Below are positions 50,101 to 61,120 of a DNA stretch of 64,000 nucleotides, piece after piece; position 1 is the stretch's first letter; each line of letters begins with the position of its first letter. This DNA comes from Enterobacter asburiae. GTDB lineage: Bacteria; Pseudomonadota; Gammaproteobacteria; Enterobacterales; Enterobacteriaceae. The DNA lies in the NCBI RefSeq assembly GCF_007035645.1, contig NZ_AP019632.1, positions 4,575,749 through 4,639,748 on the forward strand. Reading direction: 5' to 3'. The notes under the pieces were generated by a model. It was given only the letters and a program-made list of their open reading frames with translations. It was not told the DNA's origin and made no database searches. Made by a program: the position numbers and the translations under genes.

Positions 50101-50173
50101 TGGCGGGTGGCGCTGCGCTCACCCGCCCTACGGTTTAAGCTGTAGGCCCGGTAAGCGTCAGCGCCACCGGGCA
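50101..50173. repeat. Paired REP elements between pstS and pstC
   Basis: TGGCGGGTGGCGCTGCGCTC...CCGCCCTACG (50101-50131) and TAGGCCCGGTAAGCGTCAGC...CCGGGC (50142-50173) in opposite orientation. They follow pstS by 20 bases and can stabilise its message over that of the membrane subunits. Confidence 0.85.
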
Positions 50174-50205
50174 TATTCGTAAAAACGTCTCAAACAGAAG
50201 AGTAA

Positions 50206-52058
<1,853 letters not shown>

Positions 52059-52093
52059 TTTTTTACGGCGCGGCAGCTCGCGGCGCCGAATGA

Positions 52094-52879
<786 letters not shown>

Positions 52880-52905
52880 TTTGCCTTAGTGCATGTGGAG
52901 AAACC

Positions 52906-53631
52906 ATGGACAACCTCAATCTTAATAAACACATTTCCGGCCAGTTCAACGCAGAGCTGGAAAGCATTCGCACCCAGGTAATGACCATGGGCGGCATGGT
53001 CGAGCAGCAGCTTTCTGATGCGATTACGGCAATGCACAACCAGGACAGCGAGCTGGCGAAGCGCGTTATTGAAGGCGACAAAAACGTCAACATGATGGAA
53101 GTCGCTATCGACGAGGCCTGCGTGCGCATTATCGCGAAACGCCAGCCGACGGCGAGCGATCTGCGTCTGGTAATGGCGATCATCAAAACCATCGCCGAGC
53201 TGGAGCGTATTGGTGACGTTGCGGATAAAATCTGCCGCACCGCGCTGGAGAAGTTCTCTCAACAGCACCAGCCGCTGCTGGTGAGCCTGGAGTCGCTGGG
53301 CCGCCACACCGTGCAGATGCTGCACGATGTGCTGGATGCCTTTGCGCGTATGGACCTGGACGAAGCGGTGCGTATCTACCGTGAAGACAAGAAGGTCGAC
53401 CAGGAGTATGAAGGCATCGTGCGTCAGCTGATGACCTACATGATGGAAGATTCACGTACGATCCCAAGCGTACTGACCGCCCTGTTCTGCGCGCGCTCTA
53501 TTGAGCGTATCGGCGACCGCTGCCAGAACATTTGCGAATACATCTTCTACTTCGTGAAAGGTCAGGACTTCCGTCACGTGGGCGGCGACGAGCTGGACAA
53601 GCTGCTGGCGGGTAAAGATCCGAAAGAGTGA
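52906..53631 (+). CDS. phoU: Phosphate signalling protein PhoU
   Basis: Negative regulator of the Pho regulon that links PstB to the kinase PhoR. 241 residues built from two three-helix repeats, each with a metal-binding E(D)XXXD type motif ([14 protein letters not shown] and [13 protein letters not shown]). Start at ATG 52906 ([14 protein letters not shown]) after GTGGAG; the frame extends to 52876 into the pstB end without homology. Last gene of the pst operon. Confidence 0.98.
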
Positions 53632-53636
53632 TTTTA

Positions 53637-53719
53637 CCCTCACCCTAACCCTCTCCCACAGGGAGAGGGGACAATTCGGTTTTCTCCCTCTCCCCAGGGG
53701 AGAGGGTCGGGGTGAGGGG
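53637..53719. repeat. CCCTCACCC-type inverted repeat between phoU and yieH
   Basis: Starts CCCTCACCCTAACCCTCTCC and ends GAGAGGGTCGGGGTGAGGGG with internal CTCTCCC/GGGAGAG pairs. It fills the convergent gap between phoU and yieH and probably acts as their terminator. Confidence 0.85.
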
Positions 53720-53724
53720 AAAAC

Positions 53725-54390
53725 TCAGCGAGTAATATCCCACCCGCGCGCCTTCCACAGCGCTGGCAGCTGCGCCAGATCGGTAAAGGTCGTGACATTG
53801 GGATGATCGATCGGCTTGTTGTGCGGGTCGGCGCAGAAGTAAAACACCTCCATCCCCGCATCAATCCCCGACTGCGCGCCCGCAGACGAGTCATCCACCA
53901 GAATACAGTTCTCTACGTTGACGTTCATCGCTTTTGCCGCATGGAACATCAGCGCCGGGTCTGGCTTCCAGCGCTGGATATCGTAGCCGCTGAACAGTTT
54001 TTCCGGGAAATGGTGCAACATCTCAAGCTTGCCCAGCGAGTGCTGCATTTTGCTGACCGGGCCGTTAGAGACGACGCAGACCGGCACCGTCATCGCATCC
54101 AGCAACGCGTTAGCTCCGGAGATAACCTCCAGTTCGGAGTCGAACAGGCGTGCGACCTCGGCGCGGTACACCGGTTCCAGATCGGCTTTCGCCAGATCAA
54201 CACCGTGTTCTTCGTTAATGATGTCGATGATCTCGTAGAGCTTTACGCCCTTAAAGCGTTTAAACACCTCTTCGAGTTCCAGCGTAATGCCAAATTCCTG
54301 GAACATGGTGACATACGCGCGGGAACAAATGACCTCACTGTCGACCAGCGTACCGTCGCAGTCGAAAAATACCGCTTCAATTCCGGACAT
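53725..54390 (-). CDS. yieH: HAD-family sugar phosphatase YieH
   Basis: 221 residues, E. coli length. HAD motif I FFDCDGTLVDSE at residues 8-19, motif II VVSNGP, motif III Lys in RWKPDPALM and motif IV LVDDSSAGAQSG. E. coli YieH hydrolyses phosphorylated sugars such as 6-phosphogluconate in vitro; the physiological substrate is open. Start at 54390 (MSGIEAVFFD) chosen by family; AAAGGCATG upstream provides a ribosome binding site. Divergent from adeP with possible shared PurR control. Confidence 0.95.
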   Translation of the reverse strand: MSGIEAVFFDCDGTLVDSEVICSRAYVTMFQEFGITLELEEVFKRFKGVKLYEIIDIINEEHGVDLAKADLEPVYRAEVARLFDSELEVISGANALLDAMTVPVCVVSNGPVSKMQHSLGKLEMLHHFPEKLFSGYDIQRWKPDPALMFHAAKAMNVNVENCILVDDSSAGAQSGIDAGMEVFYFCADPHNKPIDHPNVTTFTDLAQLPALWKARGWDITR

Positions 54391-54439
54391 GCCTTTCCCT
54401 TTTAACAAGTTAAACGTTTACGTACGGCAGTTCGCCGGC

Positions 54440-54455
54440 ACGCAATCGTTGCCGT
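54440..54455 (+). promoter_or_regulatory. Candidate PurR box before adeP
   Basis: ACGCAATCGTTGCCGT matches 13 of 16 positions of the PurR consensus ACGCAAACGTTTGCGT. A second, weaker candidate (AGTTAAACGTTTACGT, 12 of 16) is at 54408-54423 at the edge of yieH. E. coli adeP (yieG) is reported as a PurR target. Confidence 0.6.
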
Positions 54456-54554
54456 ATAAGCAAAATCAATGAAAAAAGTATCACGTAACCGCCACTATTG
54501 TCGCATTTTGGTATAGGATAGCGACGAATTTTCCCTCCTTGTTCGGAATTGATG

Positions 54555-55892
54555 ATGAGTCAACAACACACTACCCAGACATCTGGTCAGGGTCTGCTTG
54601 AGCGCGTTTTTAAACTGCGCGAGCACGGCACAACGGCACGCACCGAAGTGATCGCTGGTTTCACCACCTTCCTGACGATGGTCTATATCGTTTTTGTGAA
54701 CCCTCAAATTCTGGGCGTTGCTGGCATGGATACCAGCGCCGTCTTCGTGACAACCTGTCTGATCGCGGCCCTTGGCAGCATCCTGATGGGTGTATTCGCT
54801 AACCTGCCGGTTGCGCTGGCACCGGCGATGGGCCTGAATGCGTTCTTCGCGTTCGTGGTTGTTCAGGCGATGGGGCTGCCGTGGCAGGTTGGCATGGGCG
54901 CCATCTTCTGGGGCGCGGTTGGCCTGCTGCTGCTGACCATTTTCCGCGTACGTTACTGGATGATTGCGAACATTCCCGTGAGCCTGCGCGTGGGCATCAC
55001 CAGCGGTATCGGTCTGTTCATCGGTATGATGGGGCTGAAAAACGCCGGCGTTATCGTGGCGAACCCGGATACGCTGGTGAGCATCGGTCACCTGACCTCT
55101 CATAACGTGCTGCTGGGCGTGCTGGGCTTCTTTATCATCGCGATCCTGGCTTCCCGTAATATTCACGCGGCGGTGCTGGTGTCTATCGTTGTCACCACCC
55201 TGCTGGGCTGGATGCTGGGCGATGTTCACTATAACGGTATCGTCTCCGCGCCACCGAGCGTTTCTACCGTGATTGGTCACGTCGATCTGGCGGGTTCCCT
55301 GAACCTGGGCCTGGCGGGCGTGATTTTCTCCTTCATGCTGGTCAACCTGTTTGACTCCTCCGGCACGCTGATTGGCGTGACCGACAAAGCGGGCCTGGCG
55401 GATGAGAAAGGGAAATTCCCGCGCATGAAGCAGGCGCTGTTTGTGGACAGCGTCTCCTCTGTGACCGGCGCTTTTATCGGAACCTCGTCCGTTACCGCGT
55501 ACATTGAATCGTCTTCCGGCGTGTCCGTGGGCGGCCGTACCGGCCTGACGGCGGTGGTTGTGGGTATTCTGTTCCTGCTGGTGATCTTCCTCTCTCCGCT
55601 GGCGGGTATGGTTCCTCCGTATGCGGCAGCCGGCGCGCTGATCTATGTGGGTGTGCTGATGACCTCCAGCCTGTCACGCGTGAAGTGGGATGATTTAACC
55701 GAAGCGGTGCCGGCGTTTATTACCGCCGTGATGATGCCGTTCAGCTTCTCGATTACCGAAGGTATCGCGCTGGGCTTTATCTCTTACTGCGTAATGAAGA
55801 TCGGTACCGGCCGCTTCCGCGACCTCAGCCCGTGCGTCATCGTTGTGGCGCTGCTGTTTGTGCTGAAGATTGTGTTTATTGACGCCAAATAA
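54555..55892 (+). CDS. adeP: High-affinity adenine permease AdeP
   Basis: Proton symporter of the AzgA-like group of nucleobase transporters. 445 residues, E. coli length, about 13 membrane helices; conserved ALAPAMGLNAFFAFVVV, FDSSGTLIGVTDKAG and TSSVTAYIESSSGVSVGGRT. The start at 54555 (MSQQHTTQTSGQG) follows E. coli; ATG 54552 and TTG 54549 directly before it are in frame and cannot be excluded. A terminator hairpin follows at once. Confidence 0.96.
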   Translation: MSQQHTTQTSGQGLLERVFKLREHGTTARTEVIAGFTTFLTMVYIVFVNPQILGVAGMDTSAVFVTTCLIAALGSILMGVFANLPVALAPAMGLNAFFAFVVVQAMGLPWQVGMGAIFWGAVGLLLLTIFRVRYWMIANIPVSLRVGITSGIGLFIGMMGLKNAGVIVANPDTLVSIGHLTSHNVLLGVLGFFIIAILASRNIHAAVLVSIVVTTLLGWMLGDVHYNGIVSAPPSVSTVIGHVDLAGSLNLGLAGVIFSFMLVNLFDSSGTLIGVTDKAGLADEKGKFPRMKQALFVDSVSSVTGAFIGTSSVTAYIESSSGVSVGGRTGLTAVVVGILFLLVIFLSPLAGMVPPYAAAGALIYVGVLMTSSLSRVKWDDLTEAVPAFITAVMMPFSFSITEGIALGFISYCVMKIGTGRFRDLSPCVIVVALLFVLKIVFIDAK

Positions 55893-55898
55893 ACAGCA

Positions 55899-55923
55899 AG
55901 CCCTTTTCTTCGAAAAGGGCTTT
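55899..55923 (+). terminator. Terminator of adeP
   Basis: AGCCCTTTTC/GAAAAGGGCT stem with TTC loop, then TTTAATG, 7 bases after the stop. The T tract is short but the stem is strong. Confidence 0.85.
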
Positions 55924-55932
55924 AATGTTTGT

Positions 55933-55968
55933 TCCCTCTCCCCGTGGGAGAGGGCCGGGGTGAGGGCA
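55933..55968. repeat. Short copy of the CCCTCACCC-type repeat
   Basis: CCCTCTCCCCGTGGGAGAGG followed by GCCGGGGTGAGGGC; this is the right half of the elements at 46535 and 53637, lacking the left arm. It lies between convergent adeP and chrR. Confidence 0.75.
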
Positions 55969-55984
55969 TCAGGCTGCAATAAGC

Positions 55985-56551
55985 TTACGCCTTCACCCGC
56001 TTAATATAATCCCCAAACGCCGTCAGCTGGCCAGACAGATGATCGCGCGTGCTCTGATCCACCACTTCACCCGTTTGCGGGTCGACTTTGTTCTGAATCA
56101 CACCACCCATAAATTCCGGCTTGTTCATGACCATCGCATCCAGGAACACCAGGATCTGGCGCAGATGATACTGGCAGCGCGCGCCGCCAATGGCGCCCAT
56201 TGAGCTGGTCTGGATCAGCACCGGTTTGCCTGCCAGCGGCTGCTCAGGTAAGCGGGACAGCCAGTCGATGGCATTCTTCAGGCCACCCGGAACCGAATAG
56301 TTATACTCCGGCGTGACGATGACCACGCCGTCGGCCTGGCGGATCTGCTCTGCCAGCGCCTCAACGCTCTGCGGAAAACCCTCTTCCTGCTGTAGGTCAG
56401 CGTCATACAGCGGAATATCGCCAATAGACGGCAGGGCGCTAATTTCCATTCCTGCCGGTGCCAGCTGTGGCAGCGTGCGGGCAACCATCCCGTTAAATGA
56501 ACCTTTGCGCAGGCTTCCCAGTAACGTAACTACTTTCAACGTATCAGACAT
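55985..56551 (-). CDS. chrR: NADPH-dependent quinone/chromate reductase ChrR (YieF)
   Basis: FMN flavoprotein, 188 residues, reducing quinones and also chromate, and protecting from oxidative stress. FMN phosphate loop GSLRKGSFNGMVAR, PEYNYSVPGGLKNAIDWLSR and the FMN-ring loop SSMGAIGGARCQYHLR. E. coli length. It is expressed away from adeP and is downstream of yieE with a 36-base gap. Confidence 0.97.
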   Translation of the reverse strand: MSDTLKVVTLLGSLRKGSFNGMVARTLPQLAPAGMEISALPSIGDIPLYDADLQQEEGFPQSVEALAEQIRQADGVVIVTPEYNYSVPGGLKNAIDWLSRLPEQPLAGKPVLIQTSSMGAIGGARCQYHLRQILVFLDAMVMNKPEFMGGVIQNKVDPQTGEVVDQSTRDHLSGQLTAFGDYIKRVKA

Positions 56552-56587
56552 GATTACTCCTGTTTCATCATGATGACCCTGATTGGA

Positions 56588-57334
56588 TCAGCTAAGGGTG
56601 AATGCTTTTTCTGCCGGTAAACTGGTTAAACGCATCAGGCGTGCGGCGGGCTCGTTGGCGCGCTCGGGCACATCAGGAAGGCTACGCCATCCCTGTTGGC
56701 TGTCAAATTCCCAGATTTTCATGCGTTCGATGGCGGGGGTAACCGCAATGGACCAAATGAGCACATCCTCTGCGTCACTGAGCGCCTCTACCAGCGTGGC
56801 CTGGGCGGCACGCAGACGTCCGGAGCCTGGCAGCAGCTGCAGCAGGCTGGCGTCGTCTGAGGCGCATCCACAGAGCTTGCGGATGCTCTGGCGCAGGGTA
56901 ATGAGCTGGGCTCGGGCTTCGACAGGATCGTTCTGGTTGCGTACCCACAGCCTCTCATTGCTGGAGAGCGGATAGTCTTCATGCGCATTACCGCCATGCA
57001 AGCTACGTGTCGCGCGCTGAAGTTCCATATCCAGCCCACAATCCCCTTCGGTGGTCAGCGCGACGCCAATGATATTGCCCGCGTAGGCAATCGAAAAACG
57101 AGGGAGATCCGGGTCGGCAAAGACCGGGCGACCTTCGGGTTGGGTAATGATGTCCGGCAGCTCGCTGGTGCCGTACAGCATAAACAGCAGTTCTGCGAGA
57201 AGCGCCCGGGAAGCTAAAAACCGCGTTCTGCGGTGTTCCGGGAGAGTGAGTGCTTCACTGTGACAGGCTGAAGAAATTCTTGCCGATACGAGACGTCCTT
57301 CCGTAAGTATCCCTCTTGCAAAGTGCGTAGCCAT
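56588..57334 (-). CDS. yieE: Putative phosphopantetheinyl transferase YieE
   Basis: 248 residues, family of 4'-phosphopantetheinyl transferases of the Sfp/AcpT type. The Mg-binding motif is EGDCGLDMELQ, preceded by LPRFSIAYAGNIIGVALTT, but the usual second motif (W/F-x-x-K-E-A) is not clear (EARAQLITLRQSIRKL stands in its place), so activity is uncertain. No carrier-protein or polyketide gene lies nearby. Upstream of chrR on the same strand, in a likely two-gene unit. Confidence 0.9.
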   Translation of the reverse strand: MATHFARGILTEGRLVSARISSACHSEALTLPEHRRTRFLASRALLAELLFMLYGTSELPDIITQPEGRPVFADPDLPRFSIAYAGNIIGVALTTEGDCGLDMELQRATRSLHGGNAHEDYPLSSNERLWVRNQNDPVEARAQLITLRQSIRKLCGCASDDASLLQLLPGSGRLRAAQATLVEALSDAEDVLIWSIAVTPAIERMKIWEFDSQQGWRSLPDVPERANEPAARLMRLTSLPAEKAFTLS

Positions 57335-57456
57335 TTTTCGCTCCTTGATAATGGTCGTAATCGGTTAAACGGTTACATGATTATCGCTTAACTTGACTCC
57401 TGTTTTAATCAGTAAATGGGAGTAAGAGAAGCCTCAGGACCGAACTTTACATTTTC

Positions 57457-58428
57457 TTAGGCAAAAATTGGATCGCTGGCACCGTACAGCGCCTTGATGG
57501 TTTCCCGCAGCCAGAGGATTTTCGGATTATGGCTGTTCCGTTTATGCCAGATCAGCGTGAAGGGAACGGTAAGCTTTTCAGCCTGCGCTTCGTCAATGGG
57601 AATGGGCAGCGCGATCAGCTTCCGCTGGTGGAGTTGATTGTAGTGATGGCAGTAGTGCGGAGCGGTGGCGATATAGTTATGGCCGGGCTGGGCCGCCATA
57701 AACATCGACTGCTCAAAGCCCGGCACGCTCATGGCAATGTTTCTCTCCCGACCCATCTCCTTTAGCACTTCGTCCAGTGCCCAGGTGTCGCTGCGTTCCC
57801 AGAAGATGCTGATGTGCGGGTAGCGCAGGAAGGTCTCGAGGTTCCATTCATCCTGTAGCGCGGGGTGATCCTCACGCAGATACACGCACGGACAGTCGCT
57901 GAACAGGATCTCATAGTCGATGAACCACGGCATTAGCTTCAGCAATTCACGCGAGCGCGGGTGCGTTTCGCGTCCGGTGAATCCCAGATCCACCTCTCCA
58001 CGCGTAATGGCGTCCAGCGAGTCGTAATCCCAGTGACGCATCTTCACCGTAGCCTGCGGATAGCGCTGGTTCACCTGCTCCAGCAGGGCGTTAAAGCGGA
58101 TCAGCATCAACGGCGTTTCGGCGGCCAGCACGAACGTTAGCCCGCCCGGGGAATCATGGTGGAATTTATCGAGGATCTGGTTGCCGATTTGCATCCAGTC
58201 AGCCAGATCCTGCTCCAGGCTTACCGTCAGCGGGGTCGGCAGCAGCCCCAACGGCGTTTTGACAAACAGCGGGTCGTCAAACCAGTCACGCAGCTTGGCC
58301 AGCGATTTACTCACCGCAGACGGCGTCACGTTCATCCGTTTCGCCGCTTTGGTGACGCTGCGCTCCTGCAGCAAAAGCTGCAGGCACAGCAACAGGTTAA
58401 GATCGAGACTGCTGATGGGCTTCTTCAT
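57457..58428 (-). CDS. yidZ: LysR-family regulator YidZ
   Basis: 323 residues: N-terminal winged HTH ([38 protein letters not shown]) and a LysR effector domain. E. coli YidZ has been linked to anaerobic nitric-oxide resistance; its ligand and targets are not defined. Start at 58428 ([13 protein letters not shown]) by family; the gene begins inside the end of mdtL (32-base overlap, same strand), suggesting coupling to the exporter. Confidence 0.95.
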   Translation of the reverse strand: MKKPISSLDLNLLLCLQLLLQERSVTKAAKRMNVTPSAVSKSLAKLRDWFDDPLFVKTPLGLLPTPLTVSLEQDLADWMQIGNQILDKFHHDSPGGLTFVLAAETPLMLIRFNALLEQVNQRYPQATVKMRHWDYDSLDAITRGEVDLGFTGRETHPRSRELLKLMPWFIDYEILFSDCPCVYLREDHPALQDEWNLETFLRYPHISIFWERSDTWALDEVLKEMGRERNIAMSVPGFEQSMFMAAQPGHNYIATAPHYCHHYNQLHQRKLIALPIPIDEAQAEKLTVPFTLIWHKRNSHNPKILWLRETIKALYGASDPIFA

Positions 58429-59572
58429 AATGCGCCGCGGGCTGGATGACCATAAGTAAGGTGATGCACAGTATGCTACAGCCAATCAGAACCCCGATCA
58501 GCATATTCAGCGCGTTAAGCCCGATGACCGCCGCCAGCCAAATCCACAGCGACGAGCCGCAGACCTGCGCAATTCCCAGCACCGAGCTTGCCACGCCTGC
58601 CCGCAGCGAGAAGGGACCAAGCGCCTGACTCATCGCCACGCCAAAGCCAACCGAGAACCCGGCGCAAATGAGGGTAATGCCGGCCAGCATTACCGCATGC
58701 GAGCTGGCGGTTGCCAGGATCGCGCCTGCCGTGAGGAATAAAACCTGTGAGGTCAGCATCAACGTACGCTGGCTAAAAACATTTAGCGCAAACGGGGTAG
58801 AAAACGACACTGCCATACTGACCATGGCGGTTAATGCCATCACCGTTGAATACTCACCCCGATCGAAGCCCATGGTTTCCATCAGTAAAACCGGGGAAAC
58901 GTTTACATAGGTCAGGATCACCGCCACGCTTAACGTGGTCACGGCCAGACGACTGAGAAAAAAGCGGTTAAGCAGCTTCTCGGCTGGGTGAATGGCTGCG
59001 GTATGACTGGTATTCTGCGAGCCCGGGTGGGTCTCTTTCAGCACGGCGATGGACAGGACAAACACCAGCGCGCCCATCGCCGCCATGGTCCAGAACAGGC
59101 TCTGCCACGGGAATTTCAGCATGATCAGATATCCCACGACCGGGGCCAGCACCGGGATGATGCAGGTAATGCCGTTCAGCATCGACAGCACCTTAGCGCG
59201 ACGCTGGGCGCTTAAGGTGTCGCGCAAAATGGCAAAAGCGACGACGTAGCAGCCACCGGCTCCAATGCCCTGAATAAACCGTCCGGCCAGGAACAAGGTG
59301 CTGTTTTGCGCCTGTGAGCAGAGAAGAGAGGCCAGGGCAAAAATGATGGCGCCGGTTATGGCGACGGGCTGACGGCCTGCCTTATCCGCAATCTTCCCGG
59401 CAAAGACCATCGACGATGCCATCCCCGCGAGGTAGGCCGAAAACGCGATATGCAGCTGCGCTTCGCTGGCGCCCAGATCGCGGGCGATGTGCGGCAATCC
59501 CACCAGATACATATCAATGCCGGACGGATAAAGCAGAACTAATGCGAAACTACAAAACAGAAAACGCGCCAT
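58397..59572 (-). CDS. mdtL: Multidrug efflux MFS transporter MdtL
   Basis: DHA1-family (Bcr/CmlA-like) drug/proton antiporter, 391 residues, 12 membrane helices. MFS motif [17 protein letters not shown] between TM2 and TM3, motif C-like [18 protein letters not shown]. coli MdtL gives chloramphenicol tolerance when overexpressed. Start at 59572 ([18 protein letters not shown]) by family; a run of seven G ends two bases before the ATG. In E. coli tnaCAB separates it from mnmE; here it follows mnmE directly. Confidence 0.96.
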   Translation of the reverse strand: MARFLFCSFALVLLYPSGIDMYLVGLPHIARDLGASEAQLHIAFSAYLAGMASSMVFAGKIADKAGRQPVAITGAIIFALASLLCSQAQNSTLFLAGRFIQGIGAGGCYVVAFAILRDTLSAQRRAKVLSMLNGITCIIPVLAPVVGYLIMLKFPWQSLFWTMAAMGALVFVLSIAVLKETHPGSQNTSHTAAIHPAEKLLNRFFLSRLAVTTLSVAVILTYVNVSPVLLMETMGFDRGEYSTVMALTAMVSMAVSFSTPFALNVFSQRTLMLTSQVLFLTAGAILATASSHAVMLAGITLICAGFSVGFGVAMSQALGPFSLRAGVASSVLGIAQVCGSSLWIWLAAVIGLNALNMLIGVLIGCSILCITLLMVIQPAAHYEEAHQQSRS

Positions 59573-59641
59573 AACCCCCCCATAGATGCAGGCATGCAGG
59601 ATAGGGGGTGAAAAGAGATTAGGCGAGTTGCCATTTGGACA

Positions 59642-59670
59642 ATGGTGATTTCCCAAGAGGAAATCACCAT
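59642..59670. other. Perfect 12-bp hairpin between mnmE and mdtL
   Basis: ATGGTGATTTCC (59642-59653) and GGAAATCACCAT (59659-59670) around CAAGA. It lies 14 bases after the mnmE stop. On the minus strand it is followed by TGTCCAAATGG, with no T tract, so it is not an ordinary intrinsic terminator. It could protect the mnmE 3' end or be a protein site upstream of mdtL. Confidence 0.75.
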
Positions 59671-59683
59671 CAGTGATCGGGCC

Positions 59684-61048
59684 TTACTTACCGATACAGA
59701 AGCTCGAGAAAATTCGTCCCAGCAGATCGTCCGACGTAAACTCCCCGGTGATCTCACTCAGATTCTGCTGCGCCAGACGCAGCTCTTCCGCCAGCAGTTC
59801 GCCCGCCCACGCGCCGATCAGCTGCGCTTTACCCTGAACAAGGTGGTTTGCCGCCTCTTCCAGCGCCTGCAGGTGACGACGACGCGCGAGGAAACCGCCT
59901 TCCATGCTGGTGTCAAAGCCCATGCTCTGCTTGAGATGGTTGCGCAGGTCGTCAACGCCTTCACCGGTACGCGCCGACAGGCGAATCAGTGAGTGACCAT
60001 TCACATCGCTGATGCCCAGCGTTTCGCCGGTCACGTCCGCTTTGTTACGCACCACGGTGATCGGCAGTTTCGCCGGCAGACGGGCGATAAAGTCCGGCCA
60101 GATCTCTGCCGGGTCAACGGCGTCGGTCGTGGTGCCGTCCACCATAAACAGCACGCGGTCAGCCTGTTCGATCTCCTGCCAGGCGCGTTCGATACCGATG
60201 CGTTCAACTTCGTCGCTGGCATCGCGCAGGCCCGCTGTGTCGATAATATGCAGCGGCATCCCGTCGATGTGGATATGCTCGCGCAGCACGTCGCGGGTGG
60301 TGCCGGCAATGTCGGTGACGATCGCCGCTTCACGGCCCGCCAGGGCGTTCAGCAGGCTCGATTTCCCGGCGTTAGGACGTCCGGCGATAACGACCTTCAT
60401 CCCTTCACGCAGCAGGCTTCCCTGGCGCGCTTCGGCGCGCACGGCGTCGAGATCGTTCATTACCTGGTTGAGCTGCGCTTCGATTTTACCGTCAGAGAGG
60501 AAGTCGATCTCCTCATCCGGGAAGTCGATAGCCGCTTCCACGTAGATCCGCAGGTGAGTAAGTGCTTCCACAAGGTGATTTACGCGGGCGGAGAATGCCC
60601 CCTGCAGCGAGTTCAGAGCGGAGCGGGCCGCCTGTTCAGAACTGGCGTCGATCAGGTCTGCAATCGCTTCTGCCTGCGCCAGGTCGAGCTTGTCGTTGAG
60701 GAAGGCACGCTCGGAGAACTCGCCCGGTTTCGCAATGCGCAGGCCAGGCAGGGTCAGGATACGTTTTAACAGCAGGTCGAGGATAACCGGGCCGCCGTGG
60801 CCCTGCAGCTCCAGCACGTCTTCGCCGGTGAAGGAGTTCGGGCCGGGGAACCACAGCGCAATGCCTTGGTCCAGCGGCGTGCCGTCGGTATCTTTAAACG
60901 GCAGGTAATCAGCGTAGCGCGGCTTTGGCAGTTTACCCAGCACCGCTTCGGCCACCTCGCGCGCCTTCAGGCCGGAGATGCGCAGAATGCCTACACCACC
61001 GCGTCCCGGTGGGGTTGCCTGGGCGACGATAGTGTCGTTATGGCTCAT
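59684..61048 (-). CDS. mnmE: tRNA modification GTPase MnmE (TrmE)
   Basis: Partner of MnmG in wobble-uridine modification. 454 residues: N-terminal tetrahydrofolate-binding domain ([20 protein letters not shown]), helical domain, inserted G domain with G1 [11 protein letters not shown]2 loop GTTRD, G3 DTAGLRD and G4 NKAD, and the C-terminal FCIGK with the catalytic Cys. All residues needed for activity are present. Confidence 0.98.
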   Translation of the reverse strand: MSHNDTIVAQATPPGRGGVGILRISGLKAREVAEAVLGKLPKPRYADYLPFKDTDGTPLDQGIALWFPGPNSFTGEDVLELQGHGGPVILDLLLKRILTLPGLRIAKPGEFSERAFLNDKLDLAQAEAIADLIDASSEQAARSALNSLQGAFSARVNHLVEALTHLRIYVEAAIDFPDEEIDFLSDGKIEAQLNQVMNDLDAVRAEARQGSLLREGMKVVIAGRPNAGKSSLLNALAGREAAIVTDIAGTTRDVLREHIHIDGMPLHIIDTAGLRDASDEVERIGIERAWQEIEQADRVLFMVDGTTTDAVDPAEIWPDFIARLPAKLPITVVRNKADVTGETLGISDVNGHSLIRLSARTGEGVDDLRNHLKQSMGFDTSMEGGFLARRRHLQALEEAANHLVQGKAQLIGAWAGELLAEELRLAQQNLSEITGEFTSDDLLGRIFSSFCIGK

Positions 61049-61071
61049 GGTTGGTCTCGTTCAATACAAAT

Positions 61072-61099
61072 AAAAAAGGCGGTCAATCGACCGCCCTTA
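61072..61099 (-). terminator. Terminator after yidC
   Basis: Minus-strand GGGCGGTCGATTGACCGCCT hairpin followed by TTTTTTA, 21 bases after the yidC stop, separating the rpmH-rnpA-yidD-yidC unit from mnmE. Confidence 0.88.
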
Positions 61100-61120
61100 T
61101 TTTAGCGTTAACTTACCGAA

